This document shows, in pieces, positions 40,195-51,034 of a stretch of 64,000 nt of DNA. Position numbers and translations under genes: made by a program. Position 1 is the first letter of the stretch; every line of letters begins with the position of its first letter. Under the pieces are notes generated by a model. The model made no database searches and was not told where the DNA came from. It saw only the letters and a program-made list of their open reading frames with translations. The stretch spans positions 2,168,272 through 2,232,271 of the forward strand of contig NZ_CP047089.1 in the NCBI RefSeq assembly GCF_009937765.1. Reading direction: 5' to 3'. The DNA comes from Bacillus pumilus. Its GTDB lineage: Bacteria; Bacillota; Bacilli; Bacillales; Bacillaceae.

Positions 40195-41175
40195 ATGACC
40201 ACGCTGCTTGAAGTGCAGAACTTAAAAACCTATTTTTTTCGAAAAAAAGAAGCGATACCTGCTGTAGACGGCGTTGATTTCAGCATCAACAGAGGAGAAA
40301 CTGTCGCATTAGTCGGTGAGTCTGGATCTGGTAAAAGCATTACGTCCTTATCCATTATGGGCTTGATTAACGGCACTGGTGGAAGAATTATGGACGGTTC
40401 CATCAAGCTTGATGGCAAGGATCTCGTTACATATGGTGAAAAGGAATTATGCAACATTCGTGGTAATGACGTATCGATGATCTTTCAGGAACCCATGACC
40501 TCACTTAATCCCGTCCTAACCATCGGGGAACAAATAACAGAAATCCTCATCTATCACAAAAAACTTTCAAAAAAAGAAGCGACGAAAAAAGCGATTGATC
40601 TGCTGAAGCTTGTTGGTTTTTCCAGACCGGAACAAATCATCAAAGATTATCCGCACCGTTTATCAGGCGGCATGCGGCAAAGAGTGATGATTGCCATTGC
40701 GCTAAGCTGTGATCCGAAGCTTCTCATTGCAGACGAGCCGACAACTGCCCTAGATGTTACGATTCAAGCCCAGGTGCTCACATTGATGAAAGACTTATGC
40801 ACGACATTTGGTACATCGATTCTCCTCATTACGCATGATCTAGGTGTCGTGTCTGAAGTGGCAGATCGAGTGATTGTCATGTATTGCGGACAGGTTGTTG
40901 AAAATGGGACCGTCGAAGAATTATTTGATCAGCCGCTTCATCCTTACACAGAAGGACTACTTGAATCAATTCCTGTCATTGACGGAGACATACAGCCGCT
41001 AGCGGCGATAAAAGGGAATGTCCCAGCACCAGATCAACTCCCAGCCGGCTGCCGCTTTGCTCCTAGATGCCCGCAAGTGAAGGAGCGCTGCCTAGGCGAG
41101 CTACCTAAGCTGAGGACTTTTGAAAATGGCAGAAGCGTCAGATGCTTCTTATATGAGGAGGCAGCCCAAACATGA
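40195..41175 (+). CDS. appD: oligopeptide ABC transporter ATPase AppD
   Basis: A 326-residue ATPase with Walker A GESGSGKS, signature LSGGMRQR, Walker [13 protein letters not shown] and a C-terminal cysteine cluster ([15 protein letters not shown] ... C) typical of peptide-importer ATPases, where it can bind a 4Fe-4S cluster. ATG 40195 is preceded by AAAGGGG. First gene of appDFABC; the stop overlaps appF (ATGA). Confidence 0.95.
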   Translation: MTTLLEVQNLKTYFFRKKEAIPAVDGVDFSINRGETVALVGESGSGKSITSLSIMGLINGTGGRIMDGSIKLDGKDLVTYGEKELCNIRGNDVSMIFQEPMTSLNPVLTIGEQITEILIYHKKLSKKEATKKAIDLLKLVGFSRPEQIIKDYPHRLSGGMRQRVMIAIALSCDPKLLIADEPTTALDVTIQAQVLTLMKDLCTTFGTSILLITHDLGVVSEVADRVIVMYCGQVVENGTVEELFDQPLHPYTEGLLESIPVIDGDIQPLAAIKGNVPAPDQLPAGCRFAPRCPQVKERCLGELPKLRTFENGRSVRCFLYEEAAQT

Positions 41176-42194
41176 CCCTTGCTCAAAATCAACCACATGC
41201 AACAGATCTAATAGAGAAAGAAACCATTCTTGAACTGAGACAGATTAAAAAATATTTTCCGATTAAAGCAGGCGTCTTTCAGAAGAAAGTCGGTGCAGTC
41301 AAAGCTGTTGACGGCATAGATTTGAAGATTTATAAAGGTGAAACGTTAGGCATAGTGGGGGAATCAGGATGCGGTAAATCAACATTAGGCCGGACCATGA
41401 TTCGTTTATATGAACCAACTGACGGTCAAATCCTTTTTAAAGGGCAAGACATCTCCCGTATATCGGAATCAAAGTTAAGACAATCAACACGAAAAAACAT
41501 TCAAATGGTTTTTCAAGATCCCTTTGCATCACTCAACCCTAGAAAAACACTTCGAAGCATCATCAAAGAACCCTACAAAACACATCACTTATACTCCTTA
41601 AAAGAAAGAAATGAAAAAGTAGAACAGCTTCTATCAAAGGTGGGCCTTCATCCAAGCTTTGCAAATCGCTATCCCCATGAATTTTCTGGCGGGCAGAGGC
41701 AGCGAATCGGCATTGCTCGTGCGCTTGCCATGAATCCCGAAATGATTATCGCAGATGAGCCGGTATCAGCACTTGATGTATCCATTCAGGCACAGGTGAT
41801 TAATCTGATGGAGGAGCTTCAGGAGGAATTTGACCTGACCTATCTGTTTATCTCTCACGACTTAAGTGTGGTCAGGCACATTAGTGATCGAGTCGGCGTG
41901 ATGTATCTCGGCAAAATGATGGAGCTTGCTGATAAGCACAGCCTGTACGATGAACCGCTCCACCCATATACACAGGCACTGCTTTCTTCAGTCCCTGTTA
42001 CCCGTAAAAAGGGTCAGGTCAAAAGAGAGCGGATCATGCTTCAAGGCGATCTGCCAAGTCCTGCGAATCCGCCAAAAGGGTGCGTATTCCACACAAGATG
42101 TCCGCATGCGAAACAAATCTGTAAAGAAAAAATACCATCATTTCAAGAATTAAAACCAAACCACTTCGTTGCCTGTCACCTTTACGACGCTTAA
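41172..42194 (+). CDS. appF: oligopeptide ABC transporter ATPase AppF
   Basis: A 340-residue ATPase, partner of AppD, with Walker [10 protein letters not shown], signature FSGGQRQR, Walker [13 protein letters not shown] and the C-terminal cluster [15 protein letters not shown]. It is coupled to appD by an ATGA overlap. An 83-base gap with no terminator separates it from appA. Confidence 0.95.
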   Translation: MTLAQNQPHATDLIEKETILELRQIKKYFPIKAGVFQKKVGAVKAVDGIDLKIYKGETLGIVGESGCGKSTLGRTMIRLYEPTDGQILFKGQDISRISESKLRQSTRKNIQMVFQDPFASLNPRKTLRSIIKEPYKTHHLYSLKERNEKVEQLLSKVGLHPSFANRYPHEFSGGQRQRIGIARALAMNPEMIIADEPVSALDVSIQAQVINLMEELQEEFDLTYLFISHDLSVVRHISDRVGVMYLGKMMELADKHSLYDEPLHPYTQALLSSVPVTRKKGQVKRERIMLQGDLPSPANPPKGCVFHTRCPHAKQICKEKIPSFQELKPNHFVACHLYDA

Positions 42195-42277
42195 TCGACT
42201 TGCATGATTTCATCTTTGAGAGGGGGGATGAAGCGGCATCTGTCGTCATTTTTAAAAAAGGATAGGGGGAATTGTAT

Positions 42278-43909
42278 ATGAATAGAAATAGAAAATCCAT
42301 ATTGATCAGTTTATTGCTGATCTTCACGCTCATGCTTGCGGCTTGCTCTAGTGGAAATAAAACCTCTGGAGACAATGAAAAGAAATCCACCGGTAAACCT
42401 GTACAGGGCGGAGATCTTGTCATCGGTTCCATTGCAGAACCAACTTTATTTAACTCGCTTTATTCAACAGATGTGGCGAGCTCTGATATTGAAGAAAGAA
42501 TCTACAGTTTTTTACTTCAGACTGACGGAAAGTTGAACCCTCAGCTATCACTCGCAGAAGATATTAAAGAATCTGATGACGGGAAGCAGTTTGATGTGAC
42601 CATTAAAAAAGGCGTAAAGTTTCATGATGGTGAGGAACTGACAGCTGATGATGTTGTGTTTACATACAGCATTCCGATCAATAAGGACTACAACGGGGAG
42701 CGCGGATCAGGCTTTGAAGTATTAGATTCTGTTAAAAAGACAGGAGATTACTCAATCGAATTCAAGCTCAACAAAAAAGATCCTTATTTCTATAATGTCA
42801 CACTAGGAAGCTACGGCATTTTGCCCAAGCATATTTTAGGTGATGTGCCTGTAAAGGATCTCGGTGAAAATGAATTTAACCGAAAAAAACCAATCGGTTC
42901 AGGTCCATTTAAATTTGCCGAGTGGAAAGAAGGCGACTACGTGAAACTAGAAGCCTTTGACGATTATTGGGATGGACGTCCATACCTTGATACCGTCACA
43001 ATTAAAACCATTCCTGATCAGAATGCAGCAATTGCCCAGCTTTCAGCAGGTGATATTGATTTCTTTGCTGTTCCGGGAGCAGAGCTGCAAACGGCTGAAA
43101 AAATCAGCAACATTAAAATTGAATCTGATCTAGGGCTCAATTATTCATACATTGGCTGGAATCAGAAAAATGAACTCTTTAAAAGTAAAAAAGTGCGCCA
43201 GGCGCTCACACATGCCATTGACCGCCAAACGATTGTCGATCAAGTGTTGGATGGAGACGGCAAAGTAGCCAACATTCCAGAGAGCCCGCTGTCATGGAAC
43301 TATCCAAAGAATGATCGTGTTCCAGTGTTTGAGTTTGATCAAGAAAAAGCGAAAAAAATGCTGAAAGAAGAGGGCTGGGAGGATACAGATGGGGATGGCT
43401 ATCTTGATAAGGATGGTAAAAAATTCTCCTTTGTCATAAAGACCAACCAAGGAAACAAAGTCCGTGAAGACATTGCTGTCGTTGTCCAGCAGCAGCTCAA
43501 GGAAATTGGTGTGGAAGCGAAGCCACAAATTGTGGAATTCAGCGCACTTATTGAACAGACGACACCGCCTAAATGGGATTATGATGCGCTACTGCTCGGC
43601 TGGAGCCTTGCGACATTCCCTGACCAATACAGCATCTTCCACTCAAGCCAGTCAGAAAAAGGCTTGAATAACATCTGGTATAAAAATAAAGAGGTCGATA
43701 AGCTGTTAGTGGATGCCAAGAATTTAAGTGATCGAAAAGAATATTCAAAGGCATATGAAAAAATTTATGAACTGATTGCAGAAGATCAACCATATACGTT
43801 CCTTTACTATGCTAACTCACATCGCGCGATGCCATCTAATCTCCAAGGCTACTCATACCACCCGAAAGATGAGTATTACAAAATCGAGAAATGGTGGATT
43901 GAACAGTAG
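42278..43909 (+). CDS. appA: oligopeptide-binding lipoprotein AppA, intact
   Basis: A 543-residue extracellular solute-binding protein (SBP family 5) with a lipobox LMLAACSS. The mature part has the family features GDLVIGSIAEPT, KFHDGEELTADDVVFTY and RQALTHAIDRQTIV. It captures oligopeptides for the App permease. ATG 42278 follows AGGGGGA; a TTG six bases earlier is less likely. The frame is unbroken, unlike B. subtilis 168, where appA carries a frameshift. Confidence 0.94.
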   Translation: MNRNRKSILISLLLIFTLMLAACSSGNKTSGDNEKKSTGKPVQGGDLVIGSIAEPTLFNSLYSTDVASSDIEERIYSFLLQTDGKLNPQLSLAEDIKESDDGKQFDVTIKKGVKFHDGEELTADDVVFTYSIPINKDYNGERGSGFEVLDSVKKTGDYSIEFKLNKKDPYFYNVTLGSYGILPKHILGDVPVKDLGENEFNRKKPIGSGPFKFAEWKEGDYVKLEAFDDYWDGRPYLDTVTIKTIPDQNAAIAQLSAGDIDFFAVPGAELQTAEKISNIKIESDLGLNYSYIGWNQKNELFKSKKVRQALTHAIDRQTIVDQVLDGDGKVANIPESPLSWNYPKNDRVPVFEFDQEKAKKMLKEEGWEDTDGDGYLDKDGKKFSFVIKTNQGNKVREDIAVVVQQQLKEIGVEAKPQIVEFSALIEQTTPPKWDYDALLLGWSLATFPDQYSIFHSSQSEKGLNNIWYKNKEVDKLLVDAKNLSDRKEYSKAYEKIYELIAEDQPYTFLYYANSHRAMPSNLQGYSYHPKDEYYKIEKWWIEQ

Positions 43910-43958
43910 GCTGTTAGTGAAAGAAGAGGAAAGTTCTCTCCTTTAACGTGAAGATAAT

Positions 43959-44036
43959 CCCTTTCATTCCATGTCAGTCAGGCACGTTGGTGCTCACGAT
44001 GATTACATTCACTGAGCACCAGTTAGATTGAAAGGG
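43959..44036 (+). other. nested inverted repeats between appA and appB
   Basis: An 8-bp outer stem (CCCTTTCA at 43959-43966, TGAAAGGG at 44029-44036) encloses a 9-bp inner stem (TGGTGCTCA at 43988-43996, TGAGCACCA at 44013-44021). No T run follows, so this is not a simple terminator. It may protect the 3' end of appA mRNA or bind a regulator. Confidence 0.55.
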
Positions 44037-44064
44037 TTCCGATATCAAATTGTAATGAAGACAG

Positions 44065-44097
44065 AGGGCTAAAAGAAAGATCATTTTAGCCCTTTTT
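44065..44097 (+). terminator. internal terminator between appA and appB
   Basis: AGGGCTAAAA (44065-44074) pairs with 44084-44093 and is followed by T residues. Partial readthrough would give more binding protein than permease. Confidence 0.8.
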
Positions 44098-44137
44098 CAT
44101 CACAGTATGGCGATCCGATGAAAAAGGAGTTGTGCAT

Positions 44138-45088
44138 ATGGTTACATATATCATTAGAAGGACATTGCTTTCCATTCCCATCTTATTTGGGATTACCATT
44201 TTGTCCTTCGCCATTATGAAAGCAGCACCAGGCGATCCAATGTCACTTATGATGGACCCAACCATTAGTGCGGCAGACCGGGAAGCTTTTATTGATAAGT
44301 ACGGCTTGAACGATCCTGAATATGTGCAGTATATGAAATGGCTTGGCAATATGCTTCAAGGTGACTTTGGCACCTCCATTGTGAAAAAGGGAACGCCCGT
44401 GGCTGATTTGATTTTTGCTAGGCTGCCAAATACCCTCATCCTCATGATTTTTTCTACATTAGTCGCCCTGATTATCGCCATCCCATTCGGTGTTCTTTCA
44501 GCAAAACGTCCATATACAAAGCTAGACTACGGCATTACAGTTACATCTTTTATCGGACTGGCTATTCCGAATTTTTGGTTTGGACTCATTCTAATTATGG
44601 TGTTATCTGTGAATTTAGGATGGTTCCCGACAGGCGGCGTGTCTACCTTAAACACCGATTTTAATCTATTTGACCGGCTCCATCACATCATTTTACCAGC
44701 CTTTGTTTTAGCAACCGCTGATATGGCGGGGCTCACGCGGTACACAAGGTCGAGCATGCTTGATGTCATGAGGCAGGATTACATTCGGACCGCAAGAGCG
44801 AAAGGCTTTCGAGAAAACAAAGTCATTTTCAAACACGGATTAAGAAATGGTCTTATGCCTGTCATTACAATTTTCGGATTGATGATTCCATCCTTTATTG
44901 GCGGCGCAGTCGTGGTGGAACAAATCTTCACTTGGCCAGGATTAGGGAAGTTGTTTATTGATTCTGCCTTTTCGAGAGATTATCCGGTCATTATGGCGAT
45001 GACTGTTATTTCCGCAGTGCTCGTGGTGGTTGGAAATTTAATTGCGGATATTCTCTATGCGATCGTTGATCCGCGTATTGAATATTAG
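44138..45088 (+). CDS. appB: oligopeptide ABC permease AppB
   Basis: A 316-residue permease with six membrane helices and the ABC-permease EAA-like loop DYIRTARAKGFRENKVIFKHGLRN. It begins VTYIIRRTLLSIPILFGITI, as DppB/OppB proteins do. AAGGAG is eight bases before ATG 44138; a GTG six bases upstream is the alternative. Confidence 0.95.
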   Translation: MVTYIIRRTLLSIPILFGITILSFAIMKAAPGDPMSLMMDPTISAADREAFIDKYGLNDPEYVQYMKWLGNMLQGDFGTSIVKKGTPVADLIFARLPNTLILMIFSTLVALIIAIPFGVLSAKRPYTKLDYGITVTSFIGLAIPNFWFGLILIMVLSVNLGWFPTGGVSTLNTDFNLFDRLHHIILPAFVLATADMAGLTRYTRSSMLDVMRQDYIRTARAKGFRENKVIFKHGLRNGLMPVITIFGLMIPSFIGGAVVVEQIFTWPGLGKLFIDSAFSRDYPVIMAMTVISAVLVVVGNLIADILYAIVDPRIEY

Positions 45089-45106
45089 AAGGGAGCTGAA
45101 GCACAA

Positions 45107-46021
45107 TTGGCACAGCCTAATATGGGAACGCCTCCTGTTGATCTCAAATTAAAAGAGGGACTTCCGCCAAAGCCAGAGACGATGCTGCGTTTATTTTGTG
45201 AGAAATTTTTCAAAAATAAATTGGCGGTTGCCGGCTCCGTGATCTTATTGATCATTATCTTTTCAGCCATTTTCGCTCCTGTGATTGCCCCTTACGCACC
45301 AGAGCAGCAAGATTTATTAAAACGGCTCCAACCGCCAAGTGCAGAGCATTTGATGGGAACTGACAAGTTTGGCCGAGATATTTTCTCAAGGGTGCTTTAT
45401 GGAGCGAGAGTCTCTTTATTAGTCGGTTTCGTCTCGGTGGTCGGTGCGATTACCATTGGCACTGTGGTCGGAGCGGTAGCGGGGTATTTCAAAGGATTTG
45501 TTGATTCCTTGTTAATGAGATTTGTGGATGTTGTGTTGTCGATCCCTGACATTTTTCTCTTAATCACGCTCGTCACCATTTTCAAGCCGGGCATTGATAA
45601 ATTGATTTTCATCTTTGCTTTGACCGGCTGGACCACAACCGCGAGACTGATCCGCAGTGAATTTTTATCACTACGAACAAGAGAATTCGTACTCGCAGCA
45701 AGAACCATTGGAACGAAAAACCATGTCATCATCTTTTCACATATTTTACCGAACTGTATCGGTCCTATTATTGTGTCAGCTACCCTTAAAGTAGGTTCCG
45801 TCATTTTAGCTGAATCAACGCTGAGCTATCTAGGATTTGGCATACAGCCGCCAACCGCGAGCTGGGGCAACATGCTACAAGATGCACAAAACTTCTCGAT
45901 TATGGTGCAAGCGTGGTGGTATCCGCTCTTCCCAGGTTTACTCATATTGCTGACCGTTTTATGCTTTAACTTCTTAGGTGATGGACTAAGAGATGCCCTT
46001 GATCCTAAAAAATTAAAGTAA
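45107..46021 (+). CDS. appC: oligopeptide ABC permease AppC
   Basis: A 304-residue DppC/OppC-type permease. A long cytoplasmic N-terminus is followed by the first helix [22 protein letters not shown], then [13 protein letters not shown], the EAA loop [24 protein letters not shown] and the end [13 protein letters not shown]. It starts at TTG 45107 with GAAGGGAG upstream. Last gene of the app operon; no clear terminator follows. Confidence 0.94.
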   Translation: MAQPNMGTPPVDLKLKEGLPPKPETMLRLFCEKFFKNKLAVAGSVILLIIIFSAIFAPVIAPYAPEQQDLLKRLQPPSAEHLMGTDKFGRDIFSRVLYGARVSLLVGFVSVVGAITIGTVVGAVAGYFKGFVDSLLMRFVDVVLSIPDIFLLITLVTIFKPGIDKLIFIFALTGWTTTARLIRSEFLSLRTREFVLAARTIGTKNHVIIFSHILPNCIGPIIVSATLKVGSVILAESTLSYLGFGIQPPTASWGNMLQDAQNFSIMVQAWWYPLFPGLLILLTVLCFNFLGDGLRDALDPKKLK

Positions 46022-46138
46022 ATTGACGTACTTAAGTAACAAAAAAATGTATTTTAATATCAAAAGTGGTTGAAAAAGGAAATTTGATATAGTACCATAG
46101 ATTTACAGTGAATAAGAGATTGAGAGGGGGGCTCCTGA

Positions 46139-46891
46139 TTGTCTGTTAAAGTGGAAACACCAATTTCAGATGATGGTACAAACTTTTTTGGTTTCCAGTA
46201 TAAAGAGATTTACTCACGTCTTTTATCTCAAAATGTGGATATGGAAATTGACTTTATTCAAAGAAAAATTCTTCAAAACTATGATCATCCGCACATTTTA
46301 GATTTTTGTTGTGGACATGGAAGACACCTGCTTAAACTTTGGCAGGCAGGTTTTCAAATAGATGGACTGGATATTAATCAGGATTTTTTGGCGCATATTG
46401 AAAAAGAGTCAAATCACCAAGTGACAACATTTTTAGAAGATGGAAGAGATTTTCATCCCCCTCGAACGTATGATGTTGTGCTTAATATGGAAACATCGAT
46501 TGTCTATATGTCAGATGAGGAGAACATGAAAATGCTGAGGTCCATGTATTCATGTTTAAATGAAGGTGGAACATTACTACTTCACCTTGCAAATCGAGAA
46601 TTTCTTATTAAGTATTTCCATCCACTTATCTGGTTTGGAGATGAAAAGACAGGCTATGCCTTAGAAAAAAGACAGTTAGATATAGTAAACAGCACTATTA
46701 AAATAGAACAAACAAGGATAGTGAATTACAAAACAACCAACCATGTCATCACAATGCGGTTATATAGTGTAGCTGAAATCACAAATATGCTAAAAGATGC
46801 TGGTTTTATCGTCAAACATATTTATGGAGATTTTGAAAGTAATTCATATAACGTAGAAGCTCACAACACGATACTTTTATGCACAAAATGA
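46139..46891 (+). CDS. SAM-dependent methyltransferase (class I)
   Basis: A 250-residue class I methyltransferase with motif I ILDFCCGHGRHLLKL, the acidic end of strand 2 in GLDINQDFL and motif post-I EDGRDFHPPRTYDVV. The C-terminus (SVAEITNMLKDAGFIVKHIY) is typical of small-molecule methyltransferases; no rRNA-binding domain is seen. The start is TTG 46139 after AGAGGGGGG. It sits between appC and yjbA where B. subtilis has nothing, and 22 bases before a mini-ORF. The target is unknown. Confidence 0.82.
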   Translation: MSVKVETPISDDGTNFFGFQYKEIYSRLLSQNVDMEIDFIQRKILQNYDHPHILDFCCGHGRHLLKLWQAGFQIDGLDINQDFLAHIEKESNHQVTTFLEDGRDFHPPRTYDVVLNMETSIVYMSDEENMKMLRSMYSCLNEGGTLLLHLANREFLIKYFHPLIWFGDEKTGYALEKRQLDIVNSTIKIEQTRIVNYKTTNHVITMRLYSVAEITNMLKDAGFIVKHIYGDFESNSYNVEAHNTILLCTK

Positions 46892-46913
46892 AGCATTAAA
46901 GGGGGTGAGTCAT

Positions 46914-46949
46914 ATGAAAACAAACGTTATTATCATCATCACAAAATAA
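46914..46949 (+). CDS. 11-residue mini-ORF (possible leader peptide)
   Basis: ATG 46914 to TAA encodes MKTNVIIIITK. The site AAAGGGGGTGA before it differs at one base from the full anti-Shine-Dalgarno complement, so translation should be strong. A GC-rich hairpin follows 23 bases after the stop, then an efflux-like gene. This is the layout of leader peptides that regulate antibiotic-resistance genes by ribosome stalling. A secreted or modified peptide product is the alternative. Confidence 0.6.
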   Translation: MKTNVIIIITK

Positions 46950-46972
46950 GTGACTTTTATATTCATTCTGAG

Positions 46973-47002
46973 AAGTGCGTGTTCAATCACACGCACTTTC
47001 TT
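46973..47002 (+). terminator. hairpin / possible attenuator before the MFS gene
   Basis: AAGTGCGTGT (46973-46982) pairs perfectly with ACACGCACTT (46989-46998) around TCAATC. The following TCTTAC is a poor T run, so termination would be weak or conditional. I did not find a convincing antiterminator partner within the mini-ORF. Confidence 0.55.
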
Positions 47003-47046
47003 ACGTAAATAAATAGTTCAGACGAGAAGATTAGAGGTTGATTTTA

Positions 47047-48324
47047 TTGATCGCTATCCTGAAGCAGCCACAATTCCTTATGTTTTGTATGGGACAATTA
47101 TTTTCCCGTTTTGGGGACGGTCTTACAACTATTGTCATCCTTTATGTGGTTGGAACTACATCGAATGATCCGTTATTAATTGGATTTGTGTTATTTTGTC
47201 AATATTCACCCATGTTTTTCTTTGGCTTATTTGGTGGTGTTGCGGCAGACCGATTCAAAAAACATCATATTATGATTGCAGCCGATTTATTTCGGTCTTT
47301 CATATTAATAGGAATGATCTTTAGTTTACATCATCCAGTGTATGTCATTATCCTCGTTTTTTTATCAGGTATAGGAAGTGCTTTTTTTTATCCAGCGCGC
47401 TCCTCGTATATTCCGGTTGTAGTGGGAGAAAAAAATATTACAGAAGCGATGGGGGTTTCTCAAAGTATTTATTCCGTTATGCAGATTGCGGGTCCTGGTA
47501 TTGCAGGCCTACTTCTTCTTTTCTTTTCACCGACAGCTCTACTCATTATCGATATTTTTACTTATAGTCTATCCGCATGTTTTATCTTGCTGACGGCTGT
47601 ACTTGTGAAAAAGAACAATAAGGAAGGGGAAGCGAGCCTTTCAACGTCTAAAGAAAAACAGTGGACGGCGATCAAGCAAGGATTGAAGGTCGTATTTCAA
47701 TCAGCACCACTTGCCTTTTTAATCCTTTTATTAACACAAGTCATGTTTATCGCAGGAATTTTTAATACTACATCCAACTCTATTTTGCTGCACGAGTTTC
47801 AAGTATCAGGTTTTCATTTTGGGATGATTGAAGCATTTTCGGGTATCGGAGCCGTCATCGGTTCCATTTTAGGTCCTTACTTGCTTGGGAAATTCAAACC
47901 TGGTTATATATTAATGACAACGACGATCTTTATGGGAATTTGGATGATGGTCATCATACCGGTTGAGTTTCTAGAAGCACTGTTTGGGTTACCACCAGTC
48001 TACCTTTGGGTGTTTGGTATCGGCTTAATGAATGCTTTCTTGAATGTGCCGATTAGCAGTTTATTTCTAGGGCTTACTCCAAATGCTTATAGAGGACGTG
48101 CAATGTCCATCTTACAAATGTTCTCTAACTTCGGTATCATTCTTGGATTAATCATCGCCGGTATGTTTTCAAAATATATTGGTGTCATTTGGATTACAGC
48201 CATCTCTGGCTTAGTACTGCTCGCTATCAGTTTATTCTCAATGCGGATGAAAGGTTTTTCCGCCTTATTAACTGTCACGAAAAAAAATAAAGACAAACCG
48301 TCAGTTGCCCAGCTTGAAGTTTAA
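47047..48324 (+). CDS. MFS efflux protein (macrolide-efflux-like MFS_3)
   Basis: A 425-residue transporter with about twelve helices, beginning IAILKQPQFLMFCMGQLFSR. It has the MFS loop FGGVAADRFKKHHIMIAADLFRS and GSAFFYPARSSYIP, as in Mef-type macrolide exporters. The start is TTG 47047, nine bases after GAGG; a TTG at 47038 abuts the site. The mini-ORF and hairpin upstream suggest drug-inducible expression. The substrate is not shown by the sequence. No terminator is visible before yjbA. Confidence 0.85.
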   Translation: MIAILKQPQFLMFCMGQLFSRFGDGLTTIVILYVVGTTSNDPLLIGFVLFCQYSPMFFFGLFGGVAADRFKKHHIMIAADLFRSFILIGMIFSLHHPVYVIILVFLSGIGSAFFYPARSSYIPVVVGEKNITEAMGVSQSIYSVMQIAGPGIAGLLLLFFSPTALLIIDIFTYSLSACFILLTAVLVKKNNKEGEASLSTSKEKQWTAIKQGLKVVFQSAPLAFLILLLTQVMFIAGIFNTTSNSILLHEFQVSGFHFGMIEAFSGIGAVIGSILGPYLLGKFKPGYILMTTTIFMGIWMMVIIPVEFLEALFGLPPVYLWVFGIGLMNAFLNVPISSLFLGLTPNAYRGRAMSILQMFSNFGIILGLIIAGMFSKYIGVIWITAISGLVLLAISLFSMRMKGFSALLTVTKKNKDKPSVAQLEV

Positions 48325-48396
48325 TAAAGTTGGAATAATTTCTCTATCCCTTGCCCATACTGTGGACAACAGTTTTTATAAAGTGAGGGATTGGTT

Positions 48397-49149
48397 ATGT
48401 TATTTCTTCATGACGTATGGGTGAATTGGTTTGAAGGGGAAGAAAATGGCTACAATGTGTGTCATTTTCATGAGTGGCGTAAGGAGGACAGTGTGGAGCT
48501 GTTAGATCAAGTACCTTTACTTAAGGTGCAGAGTCCTTTGTATGATTATATAGAGAATGATCTTTCAGAACTACCGAAGACGCTGCTAGAATCTGTATTT
48601 GAGAAATCATATATTCGAAAAAATCATGAACGGCGTAAACTAGAATATTGCTTTGTGGTCACGGACGGTATCCGAATTATTGCGGTGGATACGATTGGGT
48701 ATTCCATTCCTGTGAGGAAAAGCCGCTTAATCCCAAGGCAGGAGCAATTGGTGTATGAAATGGTGAAAGATGTGAAGGCTGAGGAATATGAATTTTCTCA
48801 GGACAGTCTTGAGTCGTCGAAGGAGTATCATATTTTGTCTTTACCGCCGCAGCACATCAGCGGACTAACAAGAAAAGAAAGACAGTTGAAGCAGCTCATG
48901 TTTATGGCGCTCGATCAATTAAAAGGTCTTCAAAACAGGGCGGAGATTGCGTATTGGTATACGGAATGGAACCCGCGTATGTACAATCAAATTAAGCGAA
49001 TGTCATTCGAAGAGATTTGGAACATGCTTTACAATGAAACCATCGATGGATGGTCAGAGAATCATTTAGCCTTCTGTGAAAAAATGATTAAGGGACAGCC
49101 GTTTTTTGAAAAGCTTTGGGAAATGGAAAATGAATCAAAGGTGAATTAG
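48397..49149 (+). CDS. yjbA: YjbA (UPF0736 family)
   Basis: A 250-residue protein beginning [20 protein letters not shown], the conserved start of the UPF0736/YjbA family. It is soluble, with acidic and aromatic stretches and no recognisable catalytic motif. ATG 48397 lies after GTGAGGGA; an upstream TTG is rejected because the family starts at this methionine. Convergent with trpS. Confidence 0.92.
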   Translation: MLFLHDVWVNWFEGEENGYNVCHFHEWRKEDSVELLDQVPLLKVQSPLYDYIENDLSELPKTLLESVFEKSYIRKNHERRKLEYCFVVTDGIRIIAVDTIGYSIPVRKSRLIPRQEQLVYEMVKDVKAEEYEFSQDSLESSKEYHILSLPPQHISGLTRKERQLKQLMFMALDQLKGLQNRAEIAYWYTEWNPRMYNQIKRMSFEEIWNMLYNETIDGWSENHLAFCEKMIKGQPFFEKLWEMENESKVN

Positions 49150-49184
49150 AAAAAGCTTGCAGCACATCACGCTGCAAGCTTTTT

Positions 49185-49186
<2 letters not shown>
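49150..49186. terminator. bidirectional terminator between yjbA and trpS
   Basis: A 14-bp perfect stem (49150-49163 with 49171-49184) around a 7-base loop, with A and T tracts on both sides. Confidence 0.92.
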
Positions 49187-50458
<1,272 letters not shown>

Positions 50459-50464
50459 GAATTC

Positions 50465-50493
50465 ATTATAATGAAGCAAAAATCAAAAGTCAA
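50465..50493 (-). promoter_or_regulatory. sigma-A promoter of trpS
   Basis: On the minus strand TTGACT and TATAAT are separated by exactly 17 bases, just before the T-box leader. Confidence 0.85.
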
Positions 50494-50496
50494 AGC

Positions 50497-50856
50497 CTAT
50501 ATATAATAAATGAAGAGCAGAATAAACATTTCAATTAATAAGCTAAAACCTATTATTTTCATGAAGGGAAAATTACTTTGGAAAGATGATGATAAATGTT
50601 TGTTTAAATCATCGTCAATAGTGCCCTTTTGCTTGTTTAATGAATCAAATACCTTTCGAAAGCTGTGAGCTGTTTGATCAAAAAAACCACTTTTTAAAGT
50701 GATTAACGATAACCATATTAGCAAAGTGATCGATGCTAAATAAAAAGTGATGTTAATCATACTTAAGAGAGAGAGGTGCCCATAAAAAATGAAACTTAAA
50801 ATAAATACAAGGCAATTAGAACTAATTAAAAGAATAAAAAATCTGATAACAATCAC
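50497..50856 (-). CDS. DUF3899-like small membrane protein
   Basis: A 119-residue protein with an N-terminal helix (FFILLISSNCLVFILSFIFYG), a second helix (MINITFYLASITLLIWLSLI), an amphipathic region with GFFDQTAHSFRKVF and a C-terminal helix. This resembles the DUF3899 pattern. The start is unclear: GTG 50856 overlaps its own AGGAG, and the next in-frame ATG is about 30 codons in. It ends four bases from the trpS -35. I am not sure of its relation to B. subtilis yjbB. Confidence 0.65.
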   Translation of the reverse strand: MIVIRFFILLISSNCLVFILSFIFYGHLSLLSMINITFYLASITLLIWLSLITLKSGFFDQTAHSFRKVFDSLNKQKGTIDDDLNKHLSSSFQSNFPFMKIIGFSLLIEMFILLFIYYI

Positions 50857-50958
50857 TCCTGTGCATTAAAACTTTACTGTACTAAAATAGCAATAAAAAC
50901 ATTTAATTCGAGACTTTCACTATATAAGAAAAACGAAACAAGGAATTAAGCAGTTGTT

Positions 50959-50988
50959 TTAACAAAATTCTTGATATCAGTTTACAAT
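50959..50988 (+). promoter_or_regulatory. candidate distal promoter of oppA
   Basis: TTAACA (50959-50964) and TACAAT (50983-50988) are 18 bases apart. This lies about 220 bases before oppA in a 353-base gap. Confidence 0.4.
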
Positions 50989-51034
50989 GAATCATGAAGA
51001 TTGCCAATTGTATAGACAGGATTACTTCTGATTA

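Noticed and set aside
42228..42281. A 17-codon ORF (MKRHLSSFLKKDRGNCI) ending in an ATGA overlap with appA.
   Set aside because: The G-rich ribosome site directly touches its ATG with no spacing, and the same bases lie in the appA leader, so translation is doubtful.
43191..43528. Signs of a frameshift in appA.
   Set aside because: The reading frame is continuous and the family motifs continue in order to the end.
46022..46060. TACTTAAGTA palindrome after appC as a terminator.
   Set aside because: The stem is only five base pairs of mostly A-T and the following run is A rather than T.
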